Positions 9,125 through 18,037 of a stretch of DNA of 64,000 nucleotides are shown in pieces. A model generated the notes under the pieces. The model was not told the origin of the DNA and ran no database searches. It was given only the letters and a program-made list of their open reading frames with translations. This DNA comes from Alphaproteobacteria bacterium. Lineage in GTDB: Bacteria; Pseudomonadota; Alphaproteobacteria; Reyranellales; Reyranellaceae. Every line of letters starts with the position of its first letter. Within the stretch, counting starts at the first letter, position 1. The stretch lies in assembly GCA_017307275.1 (NCBI GenBank), contig JAFKFK010000013.1:62001-126000 (forward strand), read 5' to 3'. The position numbers and the translations under genes were made by a program.

Positions 9125-9424
9125 CTAGGCCGTTCCCTTTGTCTGTAGCGCGGCGTCGATGTCTGCCGATGTCATCTCCCACTCGTTGTCGAAGTTGGCG
9201 ACAACGGCGCGCATGAACGGCTCCACCGCCCGTTTTGCCGCTTCCGCTTCCCCGAGATGATCGACCAGCAGGGCCAACGCCAACTGCCGAGGCTCCGGCC
9301 CCTCGTAGCTCCATTCGAAGCCGTTCTTGCTGTACTCCGTCACGTCGGTCCGCGGGTTGAGCGGAACACCATCGACAGTCACCTTGACGCCATCGATCGT
9401 CCGGTCACCGACATATCGTTTCAT
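9125..9424 (-). CDS. DUF6166 protein
   Basis: 99 aa, small and soluble. The KRYVGDRTIDG start, the FEWSYEGPEPRQLALALLVDHLG core and a C-terminal W-x-M/L-T-x-x-D/E-I element match what I know as DUF6166, a family without assigned function. ATG at 9424 is preferred over a GTG four codons upstream because GGAG lies 6 bases before it. It sits 39 bases after livF and abuts the alcohol dehydrogenase gene, so it is an internal member of the liv-adh unit. This is an unusual partner for both neighbours. Confidence 0.7.
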   Translation of the reverse strand: MKRYVGDRTIDGVKVTVDGVPLNPRTDVTEYSKNGFEWSYEGPEPRQLALALLVDHLGEAEAAKRAVEPFMRAVVANFDNEWEMTSADIDAALQTKGTA

Positions 9425-9463
9425 CTCGCTCTCCACCGGCAGGCTACAGCACCAACCGTCCCT

Positions 9464-10183
9464 CTATGCTACCGCCTCGGCGTCGCCTGCAATGACGCGC
9501 ATGACCGCACGATCGCGATACGCCTCCGCCAGCGTGCCAGAGAACATCAGCTCGCCACGCTCCAGCACATAGAGACGGTCGACATAGTCCGGCACATGAT
9601 GAACGTTCGATTCGGCCATCAGCACACCTTTGCCCATGGCGCGGATCGAGGCCACGCCCTCGGCGATCAATGGAATGATCGCCGGTGATAAACCCTCGAA
9701 GGGTTCGTCGAGCAGCAGGAGCTTGGGGTCGAGTGTCAGGGCCCGCGCAATCGACACCATCTTGCGCTCGCCGCCCGAGAGCTGCGCGCCGCCACGGGCG
9801 AGATACTGCTTGAGCTTGGGAAACACCGCATAGGCTTCCCCGATTCGCTCGGCCGCCGGCCGGCCGGTAGGCCGTGTCCAGGTCGACAGTTCGATGTTCT
9901 CGGCCACCGTCAGGTCGGCATAGACCTCTGATTCCTCGGGCGCGAAGCCGATGCCACGTTGTGCAATCCGCCATGTCGGCAAGCGGCCGAGGTCGGCGCC
10001 ATCGAATTCGATCTTGCCGGACGACGGCCGGCGATAGCCCATGATGCTGCGGAAGGTCGTCGTCTTGCCGGCGCCGTTGCGACCGATCAGGCATACCAGT
10101 TCGCCTGCAGCGACCGACAGGCTGATGCCGTTCAGAATGCGGCTGCCCTGGATATCGACCGTCAGATTAGAAAGCTGGAGCAT
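9464..10183 (-). CDS. livF: Liv-type ABC transporter ATPase (system 1)
   Basis: 239 aa cytoplasmic ATPase. Walker A GRNGAGKTT at about 34-42, ABC signature LSGGERK, Walker B LLLLDEP, followed by the FEGLSP variant of the D-loop region. Short ATPase of the LivF class with the typical FAPEESEVYADLTVAENI segment. Its ATG overlaps the livG stop by one base (TGATG). It energises import with LivG. Confidence 0.9.
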   Translation of the reverse strand: MLQLSNLTVDIQGSRILNGISLSVAAGELVCLIGRNGAGKTTTFRSIMGYRRPSSGKIEFDGADLGRLPTWRIAQRGIGFAPEESEVYADLTVAENIELSTWTRPTGRPAAERIGEAYAVFPKLKQYLARGGAQLSGGERKMVSIARALTLDPKLLLLDEPFEGLSPAIIPLIAEGVASIRAMGKGVLMAESNVHHVPDYVDRLYVLERGELMFSGTLAEAYRDRAVMRVIAGDAEAVA

Positions 10184-10992
10184 CAGTGGCTCCTCTTCAC
10201 GCTTGGCGGCCGCGTGCCGACGACCGCCGAGATCATGGCAGGATCGGAAAAGAACACATCCGGCGGCAGGTCCGCCAGCACCTTGCCCTCTTGCAGCGCC
10301 ACGATGCGGTGCGAGTAGCGGGCAACCAGATCCATATCGTGCTCGACCTGGACGATGGCGCGCACGCCCGCTCCCTTAGCTGCCGACACCATCACTTCCA
10401 TGATCGAGTGCTTATCGGCCGTCGAGACGCCGCTGGTCGGCTCATCGAGAAGAATGACGGTCGGATTCAGAGCGAAGGCGCTGGCAATATCGAGGAGCTT
10501 CTTCTCGCCCTGAGACAGGGTCGATGCCTGCGTTTCCAATCGGGCTCGCAAGCCGAAGGCCTCCGAGACGCGCTCGACATCGGCTTGCAGCTCCCCGTCC
10601 TTCCAAAGCGACCGGAAGGGATTGACGACCCGTCGCAGCCTGGAAGAAACGGCCACGGCCAAAGTCTCGCGCACGCTGAGTGCCGGAAAGATGTTCACGA
10701 GCTGGAAGGCCCGCGACATGCCGCGCCGTGCCAGTTCCACCGGCCCGACACCGGCGATGTCGCGCCCCATGAAGCGCACCTCGCCGGTCGTCGGCTTCAG
10801 CAGGCCCGTGACGACATTGACCAGCGTGGTCTTCCCCGCCCCGTTCGGTCCCACGATCGAGACAAACTCGTTGTCCGCAACGTGGAAGGAGACGTCATGC
10901 AATGCACGATAGTCGCCGTAGTGCATCGACACGCCAGTCGTCTCGAACAATAGCGTCTTGCTGGCGGGCGATGCGGCGTCCGGACTCGTCAT
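10183..10992 (-). CDS. livG: Liv-type ABC transporter ATPase (system 1)
   Basis: 269 aa. Walker A GPNGAGKTT near 47-55, signature LSQGEKK in place of LSGGE, Walker B VILLDEPTSGVS, then the QVEHDMDLV switch histidine. The ATG at 10992 overlaps the livM stop (ATGA); the frame continues upstream but that part is antisense noise within livM. About 15-20 extra N-terminal residues precede the ABC fold. It pairs with LivF as a heterodimer. Confidence 0.9.
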   Translation of the reverse strand: MTSPDAASPASKTLLFETTGVSMHYGDYRALHDVSFHVADNEFVSIVGPNGAGKTTLVNVVTGLLKPTTGEVRFMGRDIAGVGPVELARRGMSRAFQLVNIFPALSVRETLAVAVSSRLRRVVNPFRSLWKDGELQADVERVSEAFGLRARLETQASTLSQGEKKLLDIASAFALNPTVILLDEPTSGVSTADKHSIMEVMVSAAKGAGVRAIVQVEHDMDLVARYSHRIVALQEGKVLADLPPDVFFSDPAMISAVVGTRPPSVKRSH

Positions 10993-12002
10993 TTGCCCCC
11001 CGTCCGGCGGCCGATCAGGGCCTCGAAGGCGCCCATCAATCCCTGCGGCAGGAAGATCACCAGCAACACCAGCACGCTCCCCATGACGAAGCGCCAGTAC
11101 TGCGTGATCGACATGACGAAATCCTGCAGCATCACGAAGGCAAGCGCGCCGACGGCGGGGCCAACGAACGCACCACTGCCGCCCAGTACGGCCATGAAGA
11201 CCAGGTTGCCGGAGTGCGTCCAATAGGTGAGCTCCGGGTCGGCCAGACCGGTCGTCACGGCAAGGATGGAGCCCGCTATGCCGCCATAGACCGCGGAGAT
11301 GACGAAGGCGGCCAGCCGCATGCGGAATATCTGCACGCCGACATAGGAGGCCTTGCTTGCATTCTCGCGAATTGCCTTCAGGTGCAAGCCGAACGGCGAC
11401 TGCACGATGCGCCACATCACCAGCCCCAGCACGGTCAGCAGGGTCAGGACGTAGAAATAGAATGGACCGATGAGGAAGGCCGTCTTGCCGCCGGGCCACT
11501 CCATCCCCAGCAGCAGAGGACGCAGAACCCGCATGCCCTGGTCACCGCCGGTGATGCTGTAGAACTTGAACAGGAAGGAATAGAACAGCATGCCGAAGGC
11601 GAGCGTCAGCATGCCGAAGAAGATGCGCGTGTAGCGGACACAGAGCGCACCGATGATCAGCGCCACGATGGCCGATACGATAGCGGCGGCGAGCAGGATC
11701 AGTTCGAAGCTCAGGACGTCGAACTTGGAGGTCAAGGTCGACGCCGTGTAAGCGCCGACACCGATGAACAGGGCATGTCCAAACGACAGCAGGCCCGTCA
11801 TCCCGAACAGCAGGTTGAAGCCGAACAACGCGATCGCATAGGCAAAGAACGGCACCAGCAGAAGCAGCGCATAAGGCGTGGCGACCAGCGGCATCGCCGC
11901 CATGATGGCCACCAACCCGAAGAAGATCCAAAGTCCGCGTGCACTGGGCCGGACCTGACGCGCCGGTATCGCCAGCGGAACAGCGAGAGAATGGTCACTC
12001 AT
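10989..12002 (-). CDS. livM: Liv-type permease (system 1)
   Basis: 337 aa inner-membrane permease with about 9-10 hydrophobic segments. The core LFGFNLLFGMTGLLSFGHALFIGVGAYTAS and the EAA-like loop GLHLKAIRENASKASYVGV are typical of LivM. It overlaps livH by ATGA at its start and livG by ATGA at its end, so stoichiometric coupled translation is expected. Confidence 0.92.
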   Translation of the reverse strand: MSDHSLAVPLAIPARQVRPSARGLWIFFGLVAIMAAMPLVATPYALLLLVPFFAYAIALFGFNLLFGMTGLLSFGHALFIGVGAYTASTLTSKFDVLSFELILLAAAIVSAIVALIIGALCVRYTRIFFGMLTLAFGMLFYSFLFKFYSITGGDQGMRVLRPLLLGMEWPGGKTAFLIGPFYFYVLTLLTVLGLVMWRIVQSPFGLHLKAIRENASKASYVGVQIFRMRLAAFVISAVYGGIAGSILAVTTGLADPELTYWTHSGNLVFMAVLGGSGAFVGPAVGALAFVMLQDFVMSITQYWRFVMGSVLVLLVIFLPQGLMGAFEALIGRRTGGK

Positions 12003-12877
12003 GTCACTGGCTTGCCGAACAGGCCGGCTGGCCGGAAGATCAGCACGGCAACGACCACGATGTAGATCGACAGCAATTCCATCTCCGGCATGAAGGTGAT
12101 GGCAGCGCCCCGCATCAGGCCGACGATCAACGCTCCTACCAGGGCGCCACGCATGCTGCCTAACCCACCGATGACGACCACGGCGAACGACTCGACCACC
12201 AGTTCGACGGCCATCTCCAGCGAGGCGGCACTGGACGGCACGACCAGCGCGCCGCCGACGGTGCCCAGCATGCAGCCAACCGTGAAGACCAGGGCGAAGA
12301 TACGCGAGGCGTTGACACCCAGCCCCTCGGCCATGTCGCGATTCTCGGCCGTCGCGCGCACGATGCGGCCGGTCTTCGTGCGCTGCAGGAACAGGCCCAA
12401 GGCAATAGCCAAACCAAGGCTCGCGGCAATGACCAGCAGATTGTAGGCCGGTACGCGCGTCCCCAGGATCTCGGCGGAGCCGTAAGCCATATAGACATCG
12501 TCCATCGTCCGCGGCGTCGCACCCCAGATGAAGCGGAAGATGTCCTGAAACATCAGCAGCAAGCCAAACGTCAGCAGGAGCTGGTAACTCTCGTCACGGC
12601 GGTAGACCGTGGACAGGATGCGCTCGATCGGCAGGCCGACCAGCCCAATCACCAGACCGGCAAGAATCAAGACCGGGAGGAACAACAACGGCGGCAGGCC
12701 GAGGCTCACGGCTGCAGCGACGGCCGAGATACCGAAGTAAGCCCCCAGTGCATAGAACGACCCGCAGGCGAGATTGACGATCTTCTGAACGCCGAACACG
12801 AGCTGAAGCCCGGCCGCCACCAGAAACAGGATGGCGGCGTGGAACGTCCCGCCGAGGACGATATCGACCAGCGCCAT
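11999..12877 (-). CDS. livH: Liv-type permease (system 1)
   Basis: 292 aa, about 8 hydrophobic segments. LivH landmarks: QLVFGVQKIVNLACGSFYALGAY near the N-terminus, IVRATAENRDMAEGLGVNASRIFALVF as the coupling loop, and GGLGSMRGALVGALIVG late. It starts 6 bases after the receptor gene stop. Works with LivM as the translocation pore. Confidence 0.92.
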   Translation of the reverse strand: MALVDIVLGGTFHAAILFLVAAGLQLVFGVQKIVNLACGSFYALGAYFGISAVAAAVSLGLPPLLFLPVLILAGLVIGLVGLPIERILSTVYRRDESYQLLLTFGLLLMFQDIFRFIWGATPRTMDDVYMAYGSAEILGTRVPAYNLLVIAASLGLAIALGLFLQRTKTGRIVRATAENRDMAEGLGVNASRIFALVFTVGCMLGTVGGALVVPSSAASLEMAVELVVESFAVVVIGGLGSMRGALVGALIVGLMRGAAITFMPEMELLSIYIVVVAVLIFRPAGLFGKPVT

Positions 12878-12883
12878 AGATGG

Positions 12884-14158
12884 TCAGACCGGCATCTTCG
12901 CCGTCTTGATCCACTCCCAGAAATCCGCCCCCGGCGGCTTCTGCAATTGGCTGGCTTGAAGGACATCGACCGAGGCCAGCGTCGGGAAGTCGTACTGGTT
13001 CTTGTTGGTCGACGGGCCTTGATAGAAGACCTGCTCGGCGATGCGATCGTTGCGGAAACGGCCCTTGCCGCCCAGGCTCTCGACCTCGACGCCGAGCATT
13101 GCTTCGCTCACCTTGTCCTGTGTCGGCCACTTGCCGCCCGCCTTTTGGGCTGCTTCGACACCGGCCTTGTAGGCCGCCAGGGCGAAATAGGCGCGGTCCG
13201 CCTCCCAGTGTGGCGCTTCCTTGTAGCGGTCCATGTAATCCATCACGAACGACTTCTGCAGCGCCGAGCCCTGCTCGTAGGCGAAGTAGAGCGTGTTGTG
13301 TCCGAAGATCACGCCTTCCGGCATGAACTCCTTCTTGAGCTGGTTGATCTGCCAGCCCGCCGCCGGCAGGACGACCTTGGTGCCGTCGAACAGGCCGGCC
13401 GCCGCCCCCTGCTTCATGAACACCGGCAGGTCCGCAAACAGCATGGACGAGAAGATGAGATCCGCCTTGGCAGCCTTCAGGGCTGCAATGTTCGAGGTGA
13501 GATCGAGCGTGCCGACCTTAGGCCATTGCTCGGCCACCACTTCGACCTCGACGCCGTAGCGCTTCAGGATCTGTCGGAAGGCTTCCCAGTTGTTGCGACC
13601 GTAGGAGTAGTCGGGGTTGATGCCGGCGATGCGCTTGAACTGGCCCTTGAAGTATTTGACCGCGAGCAGCGACGCCATCACCGCCTCGCATTCATTGTCG
13701 GTCGAACGGAAGACGTAGCGCGACTTGGGCATCACTTCCTTGACGCCGTCCTGCGTGGTGCCGTCCCACATGACGAGGAGCGCCTGCTCCTCCTCCGCTA
13801 CCGGCGCGACGCCGAGGCTGACGCCGGTCGAGATCAGGCCATGGACGGCGTCGACCTTTTCCTGCAGCACCAGGCGCCGGAACCGCTCGATCGTGTCCTT
13901 TGGGTTGGTCTCCTCCTCGATCACCAGCTCGAACTTGCGGCCCGCGATCCCGCCTTCCTTGTTCATGCGCTCCGCCGCCCATTGAACGGCGCGGATGCCG
14001 CACTCACCTGCGGTGCCGGCGGCACCCGAGCGCGGCGCGAGAATGCCGATCTTCAGTGGCTTGTTTTGCGCAATCGCCGGCGAGAAAAGCTGCGGCATCG
14101 CGGCCGCAGCGATGCCGACGCCGGCCAGCTTCGAGAAGGCACGACGGGTGTGCTTCAT
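12884..14158 (-). CDS. livK: ABC transporter substrate-binding protein (system 1)
   Basis: Periplasmic receptor of the type I Leu/Ile/Val-like fold, 424 aa, head of the operon. The leader has a twin-arginine motif (TRRAFSKLAG) and cleaves near SPAIAQ. Mature landmarks: KIGILAPRSGAAG, then NKEGGIAGRKFELVIEEETNP, and a DYSYGRNNWEAF hinge region. ATG at 14158 is chosen for its GGGAGGA, which an upstream frame extension lacks. Ligand may be a branched-chain amino acid, amide or aromatic acid; the fold does not tell. Confidence 0.9.
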   Translation of the reverse strand: MKHTRRAFSKLAGVGIAAAAMPQLFSPAIAQNKPLKIGILAPRSGAAGTAGECGIRAVQWAAERMNKEGGIAGRKFELVIEEETNPKDTIERFRRLVLQEKVDAVHGLISTGVSLGVAPVAEEEQALLVMWDGTTQDGVKEVMPKSRYVFRSTDNECEAVMASLLAVKYFKGQFKRIAGINPDYSYGRNNWEAFRQILKRYGVEVEVVAEQWPKVGTLDLTSNIAALKAAKADLIFSSMLFADLPVFMKQGAAAGLFDGTKVVLPAAGWQINQLKKEFMPEGVIFGHNTLYFAYEQGSALQKSFVMDYMDRYKEAPHWEADRAYFALAAYKAGVEAAQKAGGKWPTQDKVSEAMLGVEVESLGGKGRFRNDRIAEQVFYQGPSTNKNQYDFPTLASVDVLQASQLQKPPGADFWEWIKTAKMPV

Positions 14159-14245
14159 GGCATTCCTCCCAAATCGACGAATTTGCGCCTCTGTCGTGCG
14201 CATCTGCCATATCATAAGTATATAAGAAACATCTCAGCAAGCGCA

Positions 14246-14273
14246 TTCTGCCTGCAGAAGCAGCATTTGCTGC
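14246..14273. promoter_or_regulatory. Two adjacent perfect inverted repeats in a divergent promoter region
   Basis: TTCTGC-CT-GCAGAA (14246-14259) abuts GCAGCA-TT-TGCTGC (14260-14273). They sit in the 182-bp gap between the divergent livK and desaturase genes. Tandem short palindromes suggest a dimer-pair operator. The rest of the gap holds an AT-rich tract (14210-14230), a plausible -10 region for livK; nothing else was seen. Confidence 0.35.
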
Positions 14274-14340
14274 CCTAATAGATTGGTGATATGTCAGGAC
14301 GGTATAGGTCCCTCGCACCGCGGAAAGACGGAGACGGCCC

Positions 14341-15141
14341 ATGGAGATCACGACCAGCCCGATGACCGACCGGCAGCGGCAGTACCGCGCCACCTACAGG
14401 GAACGCATTGCCGGCTGGTACAATGGCTGGCTGCACGTCTTCGTCATCTACGTCATTGGATTGACGGCGCTTTTCATCTACGGCGCCAACATCGAGAGCC
14501 CGCGTTGGTGGGAATGGCTGATCGTGCCGATCACCTTCCTGGCGGCCAACTTCTTCGAATGGTGGATCCACCGCTACGTCATGCACCGGCCGTCGCAGAT
14601 CAAGGCGTTCCGCGCGATCTACAATCGCCACACCTTGATGCATCACCAGTTCTTCACGGAGCAGGAGATGCGCTTTGCCAATCACAACGACTGGCGCGTC
14701 ACCTTCTTCCCGCCCTATGCGCTGGTGACTTTCACTTTGATGTCGATCGTGCCCGCGATGATCCTGGGGTGGCTGATCTCCCCCAACGTCGGCTGGCTGC
14801 TGATCAGCACCACGACGTCGATGTATCTCATCTACGAGTTCATGCACTTTTGCTGCCACGTCGACGAGAACTGGTTCGTGCGCAACATGCCGTTCGTCAA
14901 CACTATCCGCCGCCACCACACTGCCCATCACAATCAGTCGATCATGATGGAGCGGAACATGAACCTCACGTTCCCGGTCATGGACTGGCTGTTCGGAACC
15001 TCCGATCTCGAACGCGGCCTGCTCGGCCACCTCCTCAACGGCTACAGCACCCGGTTCGTGCGCCAGGATATGCGCCGGACGTCGCGCACACCGCGACCGT
15101 CGGCTACGGTACAGGCCGGCTCAATCGCACCAGCCGAGTAA
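14341..15141 (+). CDS. Sterol desaturase/fatty acid hydroxylase family protein
   Basis: Integral-membrane diiron enzyme, 266 aa, with four or more hydrophobic segments. Histidine boxes that ligate the diiron centre are visible: HRYVMH (about 79-84), HTLMHH (about 98-103) and HHTAHHNQ (about 197-204), plus HFCCH between. The family hydroxylates or desaturates lipids, sterols or carotenoids; substrate unknown. It is followed after 17 bases by a 70-aa membrane protein with its own GGAGGA, so the two form a likely operon. The C-terminal 30 residues look disordered (Arg, Ser, Pro, Thr). Confidence 0.85.
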   Translation: MEITTSPMTDRQRQYRATYRERIAGWYNGWLHVFVIYVIGLTALFIYGANIESPRWWEWLIVPITFLAANFFEWWIHRYVMHRPSQIKAFRAIYNRHTLMHHQFFTEQEMRFANHNDWRVTFFPPYALVTFTLMSIVPAMILGWLISPNVGWLLISTTTSMYLIYEFMHFCCHVDENWFVRNMPFVNTIRRHHTAHHNQSIMMERNMNLTFPVMDWLFGTSDLERGLLGHLLNGYSTRFVRQDMRRTSRTPRPSATVQAGSIAPAE

Positions 15142-15158
15142 GCGAGCGGAGGACAGCG

Positions 15159-15371
15159 ATGCCCGTACGGATCAAACTGGCGCTGTCGGTCGTCACGGTG
15201 CTCGTGGCGATTGCCGCCTTCCTCTTCCAGCGCACACTGGGTCACGACCGGCTTCAGTATCTCGTGCTCTTTCTCGGCGCCTTCATGGTGTTTGCCATGT
15301 GGCTGTTCCCCGAAGTGAAGCGCGAAGAGACCGCCGGCGGCGTTCGGCGCGGTCAAGCCGCCCGGAAGTAA
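15159..15371 (+). CDS. Small two-helix membrane protein
   Basis: 70 aa with two hydrophobic helices (about residues 5-23 and 32-52) separated by an RTLGHDRLQ turn, and a basic tail. A perfect GGAGGA (15148-15153) sits 5 bases before the ATG. It is directly downstream of the diiron membrane enzyme, so it may be a small partner or stabiliser of it, which is inference. No family recognised. Confidence 0.6.
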   Translation: MPVRIKLALSVVTVLVAIAAFLFQRTLGHDRLQYLVLFLGAFMVFAMWLFPEVKREETAGGVRRGQAARK

Positions 15372-15372
15372 G

Positions 15373-15762
15373 CTAGCCCGTTACGCCGCCGCATTTGTCG
15401 GCCCGTGCGCGGGCTGTGCGATCGTTAAGCCAACTGCCGAAGAGGCCAGTGGCCCGCTGCCACGTCACCTGGCTCGACGTAGCATCGAGCTGCTTGACTT
15501 GAAATTCCGCATCGGCCCCGCTCCCGCTCGACAGCAGGATGCTGGAGCGCTGGACGGTTGGATAGATCTGCGGAGCGACGCGGAGTTCGCCGGCATACTG
15601 CGAGGCGATACAGTTCGTCAGCGTCTCGTAGGAACCTGGATAGGTCGCGGTCCACAGGACCTGACCATTCCGGAAGTCGTTGGGCATGCTGAAGGTCGCC
15701 GTATCGCTGGCGATACATCCTGGCGCCAGAGCCAATATCATCAATGCAAGTGCACGCCGCAT
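15373..15762 (-). CDS. Putative small lipoprotein or exported protein
   Basis: 129 aa. The N-terminus MRRALALMILALAPGC reads as a signal peptide ending in an imperfect lipobox (Ala-Pro-Gly-Cys, with Leu one place too early). The mature part has a QVLWTATYPGSYETLTNCIASQY segment and two further cysteines. ATG at 15762 is chosen because GGGGGAGA precedes it. The stop is one base from the convergent small membrane protein gene. No family recognised. Confidence 0.6.
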   Translation of the reverse strand: MRRALALMILALAPGCIASDTATFSMPNDFRNGQVLWTATYPGSYETLTNCIASQYAGELRVAPQIYPTVQRSSILLSSGSGADAEFQVKQLDATSSQVTWQRATGLFGSWLNDRTARARADKCGGVTG

Positions 15763-15951
15763 ATGATCTCCCCCCGTGACGAGCATAGAGCGCGATCCCG
15801 CGCGGCAAGTCCATCGCCGCAACCCGTCCGGCCGAAACTAACGCACCCCGGCAAGGAGAAAGGTGCTCGCCGGTCCGCCGATGGGCACAAACGCGCGTCT
15901 CCAGCCCGGCCCTGGGAGGGCTGCGGTCTAGTGATTGCAGCGGGGGGATAA

Positions 15952-16044
15952 TGGCGGAGAGGAAGGGATTCGAACCCTCGATACGGGTTTACCCCGTATA
16001 ACGGTTTAGCAAACCGCCGCCTTCGACCGCTCGGCCACCTCTCC
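15952..16044 (-). tRNA. tRNA-Ser(GCU)
   Basis: 93 nt with an encoded CCA. The acceptor stem GGAGAGG pairs with CCTCTCC; discriminator G. The anticodon stem-loop CGGTTTGCTAAACCG places GCU at 16010-16008, reading AGC/AGU. A long class-II variable arm (ATACGGG/CCCGTAT) confirms serine identity, and the T-arm GGGTTCGAATCCC is canonical. It stands alone between two minus-strand protein genes. The gap on its lower side (15763-15951) and the one above it show no gene. Confidence 0.97.
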
Positions 16045-16192
16045 GCAGCCCGCTCAGACCCCGGCGATCGATATATCCACGACGGATGCGCGGCGGTTCT
16101 AGCGGCGCGCGTCCCGAGTGTCAAACGAGTAGGCAATTTCGCTAGGTTTCTCAGGATCTTGGCATTGTTTACTTAATGCCCCCGCCCAGCCG

Positions 16193-16768
16193 TCAGACCA
16201 GGAAGACCCGCTCCTGCAGCTCGTCGGCGGCCTCCCGGGCTGCCTGCTGCGTGTCGGTCAGAAAGACGGCCAGCGAAAACATCAGCTCGAAAGGTGGCTC
16301 CCGGCCAACTTCCAGAAAGGCCAGAAATGTCCTGATCTGGTCCTCGAGATTGCCTTGCCGGTAGTTGGCAACACGCGACACCAGGAACTGCTGGAGATTG
16401 GCAAGGTCGAGCCGGTCGTGCGACGTCAGCCGCAACTCCCGCTGCGCCTCGTTGGCCTGCACCGCGGCCAGCGGTGGATGCAGCTCGAAGAGATTGTGCG
16501 TCAGCCTCAGCCGCAGGACGCGATCGGCAAAGGCTAGCGAAAAGGCATCCTGCAGGCGGTCGCGATCCGCCACGGCGAAACGACATCCTTCGATGCCCGA
16601 CACGGCGGCGGCATGAACGAACGCCACGGCTTCGAGCTCGAAGCCCTCACCGCGATGCAGGCCGAACGGCCCCAGCCTGTTGCGCAAGCGCGCCATCAAC
16701 GGCGCCACCACCCGATAGATATCGAGGGCGGCCGTCGGCAATGGCATCGCTTTCTTGAACAGCCACAT
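16193..16768 (-). CDS. Unrecognised 191-aa soluble protein
   Basis: ATG at 16768 with GGAAGG upstream; a longer in-frame extension lies antisense to argE and is rejected. The product looks largely helical, with Leu-rich amphipathic stretches. There is no signal peptide, although the first residues (MWLFKKAMPLPTAALDIYRVV) are mildly hydrophobic. It is divergent from argE, sharing a 78-bp promoter gap. No domain recognised. Confidence 0.6.
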   Translation of the reverse strand: MWLFKKAMPLPTAALDIYRVVAPLMARLRNRLGPFGLHRGEGFELEAVAFVHAAAVSGIEGCRFAVADRDRLQDAFSLAFADRVLRLRLTHNLFELHPPLAAVQANEAQRELRLTSHDRLDLANLQQFLVSRVANYRQGNLEDQIRTFLAFLEVGREPPFELMFSLAVFLTDTQQAAREAADELQERVFLV

Positions 16769-16846
16769 GGCGCCTTCCCGCAGTCGGCAATCGTACCACA
16801 GCCCTCCTCTTTGCGTCCTCGCGTATGTCGTGCGACGGTGCGGGCC

Positions 16847-18010
16847 ATGACCGCTTCCTCCTCGATCGACATGCTTCAGCGCCTGGTGGCATTCGACACC
16901 ACCTCGCGCAATTCCAACCTCGACCTGATCAAGTTCATCCAGGGCTACCTGACCGACCATGACGTGCCGAGCACGCTGGTCCCGAACGAAGACGGCACCA
17001 AGGCCAACCTCTTTGCCACCATCGGCCCGGCGGCCGAGGGCGGCATCGTGCTCTCGGGCCACACCGACGTCGTGCCGGTCGACGGCCAGCCCTGGACGAC
17101 CGATCCGTGGACGCTAACCGAAAAGCCGGACGGCAACCTCTATGGCCGTGGCACCTGCGACATGAAGGGTTTCATCGCGGCCTGCCTCGCCCATGTGCCC
17201 GCCCTCAAGAAGGCCAAGCTGAAAGTGCCGATGCACTTCGCCTTCAGCTACGACGAGGAGATCGGCTGCCTGGGCGCCCATTCGCTGGCCGAGAAGCTGG
17301 TCGGCAACGTGCCCAGGCCGCAGGCCGTGATCGTGGGCGAACCCACCATGATGGGCGTCGTCAATGCGCAGAATGCCGGTGGTGGCATCGTCGCCACGTT
17401 CACGGGCGTCGAGGCCCACTCCTCCATGACCCATCTCGGTGTCAGCGCCATCCACTTCGCCGGCGACTTCATCCACTGGCTGAACGAGCTGCAGGTCGAG
17501 TTGGCGCAGCGCAAGCGGAGCGATCTCGACACGGTACCCGGCCACACAACCATCAACGTCGGCATCGTGACCGGCGGTACGGCCGGCAACATCCTGGCCC
17601 GCGAATGCACGCTCAACTGGGGCTATCGCACCCTGCCCGGCGACGATCCCTGGGAGGTGCAGCGCCGCGCGGAAAAGTATGTCGCCGAGCTGCTGCTGCC
17701 CAAGATGAAGGCCAAGCATCCTGACGCCGACATCACCATCAAGCGCCGCTCCTTCGTGCCGGGCCTGCTGCCGCAGGAGAACGAGGAAGCCGCCAAGCTG
17801 GCGCTGCAATGGACCGGTGGCAATCGCACCTATGCCGTACCCTACGGCACCGAGGCCGGCATCTTCCGCAGCCACGGCATCCCGACGGTGATCTGCGGTC
17901 CGGGCGACATCTCGCAGGCCCACCAGCCCAACGAGTTCGTGGCACGCTCGCAGATGGATGCCTGCGATGTTTTTCTTGGCAAGATGATCGGCTGGGCGGA
18001 AAGGCAGTAG
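16847..18010 (+). CDS. argE: Acetylornithine deacetylase
   Basis: Hydrolyses N2-acetylornithine to ornithine in arginine synthesis; 387 aa, M20 metallopeptidase family. Metal and catalytic residues: HTDVVPVDGQPW (His and the following Asp), GRGTCDMKGF (bridging Asp), SYDEEIGC (general-base Glu and metal Glu), and a C-terminal GDISQAHQPNE His. The dimerisation domain insert lies in the middle. Start ATG at 16847; no strong Shine-Dalgarno is seen. A close M20 relative with another acyl-amino acid substrate cannot be excluded, but the ArgE pattern is good. Confidence 0.88.
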   Translation: MTASSSIDMLQRLVAFDTTSRNSNLDLIKFIQGYLTDHDVPSTLVPNEDGTKANLFATIGPAAEGGIVLSGHTDVVPVDGQPWTTDPWTLTEKPDGNLYGRGTCDMKGFIAACLAHVPALKKAKLKVPMHFAFSYDEEIGCLGAHSLAEKLVGNVPRPQAVIVGEPTMMGVVNAQNAGGGIVATFTGVEAHSSMTHLGVSAIHFAGDFIHWLNELQVELAQRKRSDLDTVPGHTTINVGIVTGGTAGNILARECTLNWGYRTLPGDDPWEVQRRAEKYVAELLLPKMKAKHPDADITIKRRSFVPGLLPQENEEAAKLALQWTGGNRTYAVPYGTEAGIFRSHGIPTVICGPGDISQAHQPNEFVARSQMDACDVFLGKMIGWAERQ

Positions 18011-18037
18011 TCCCCTCCGCCCGCCCCGATGCCTTGA

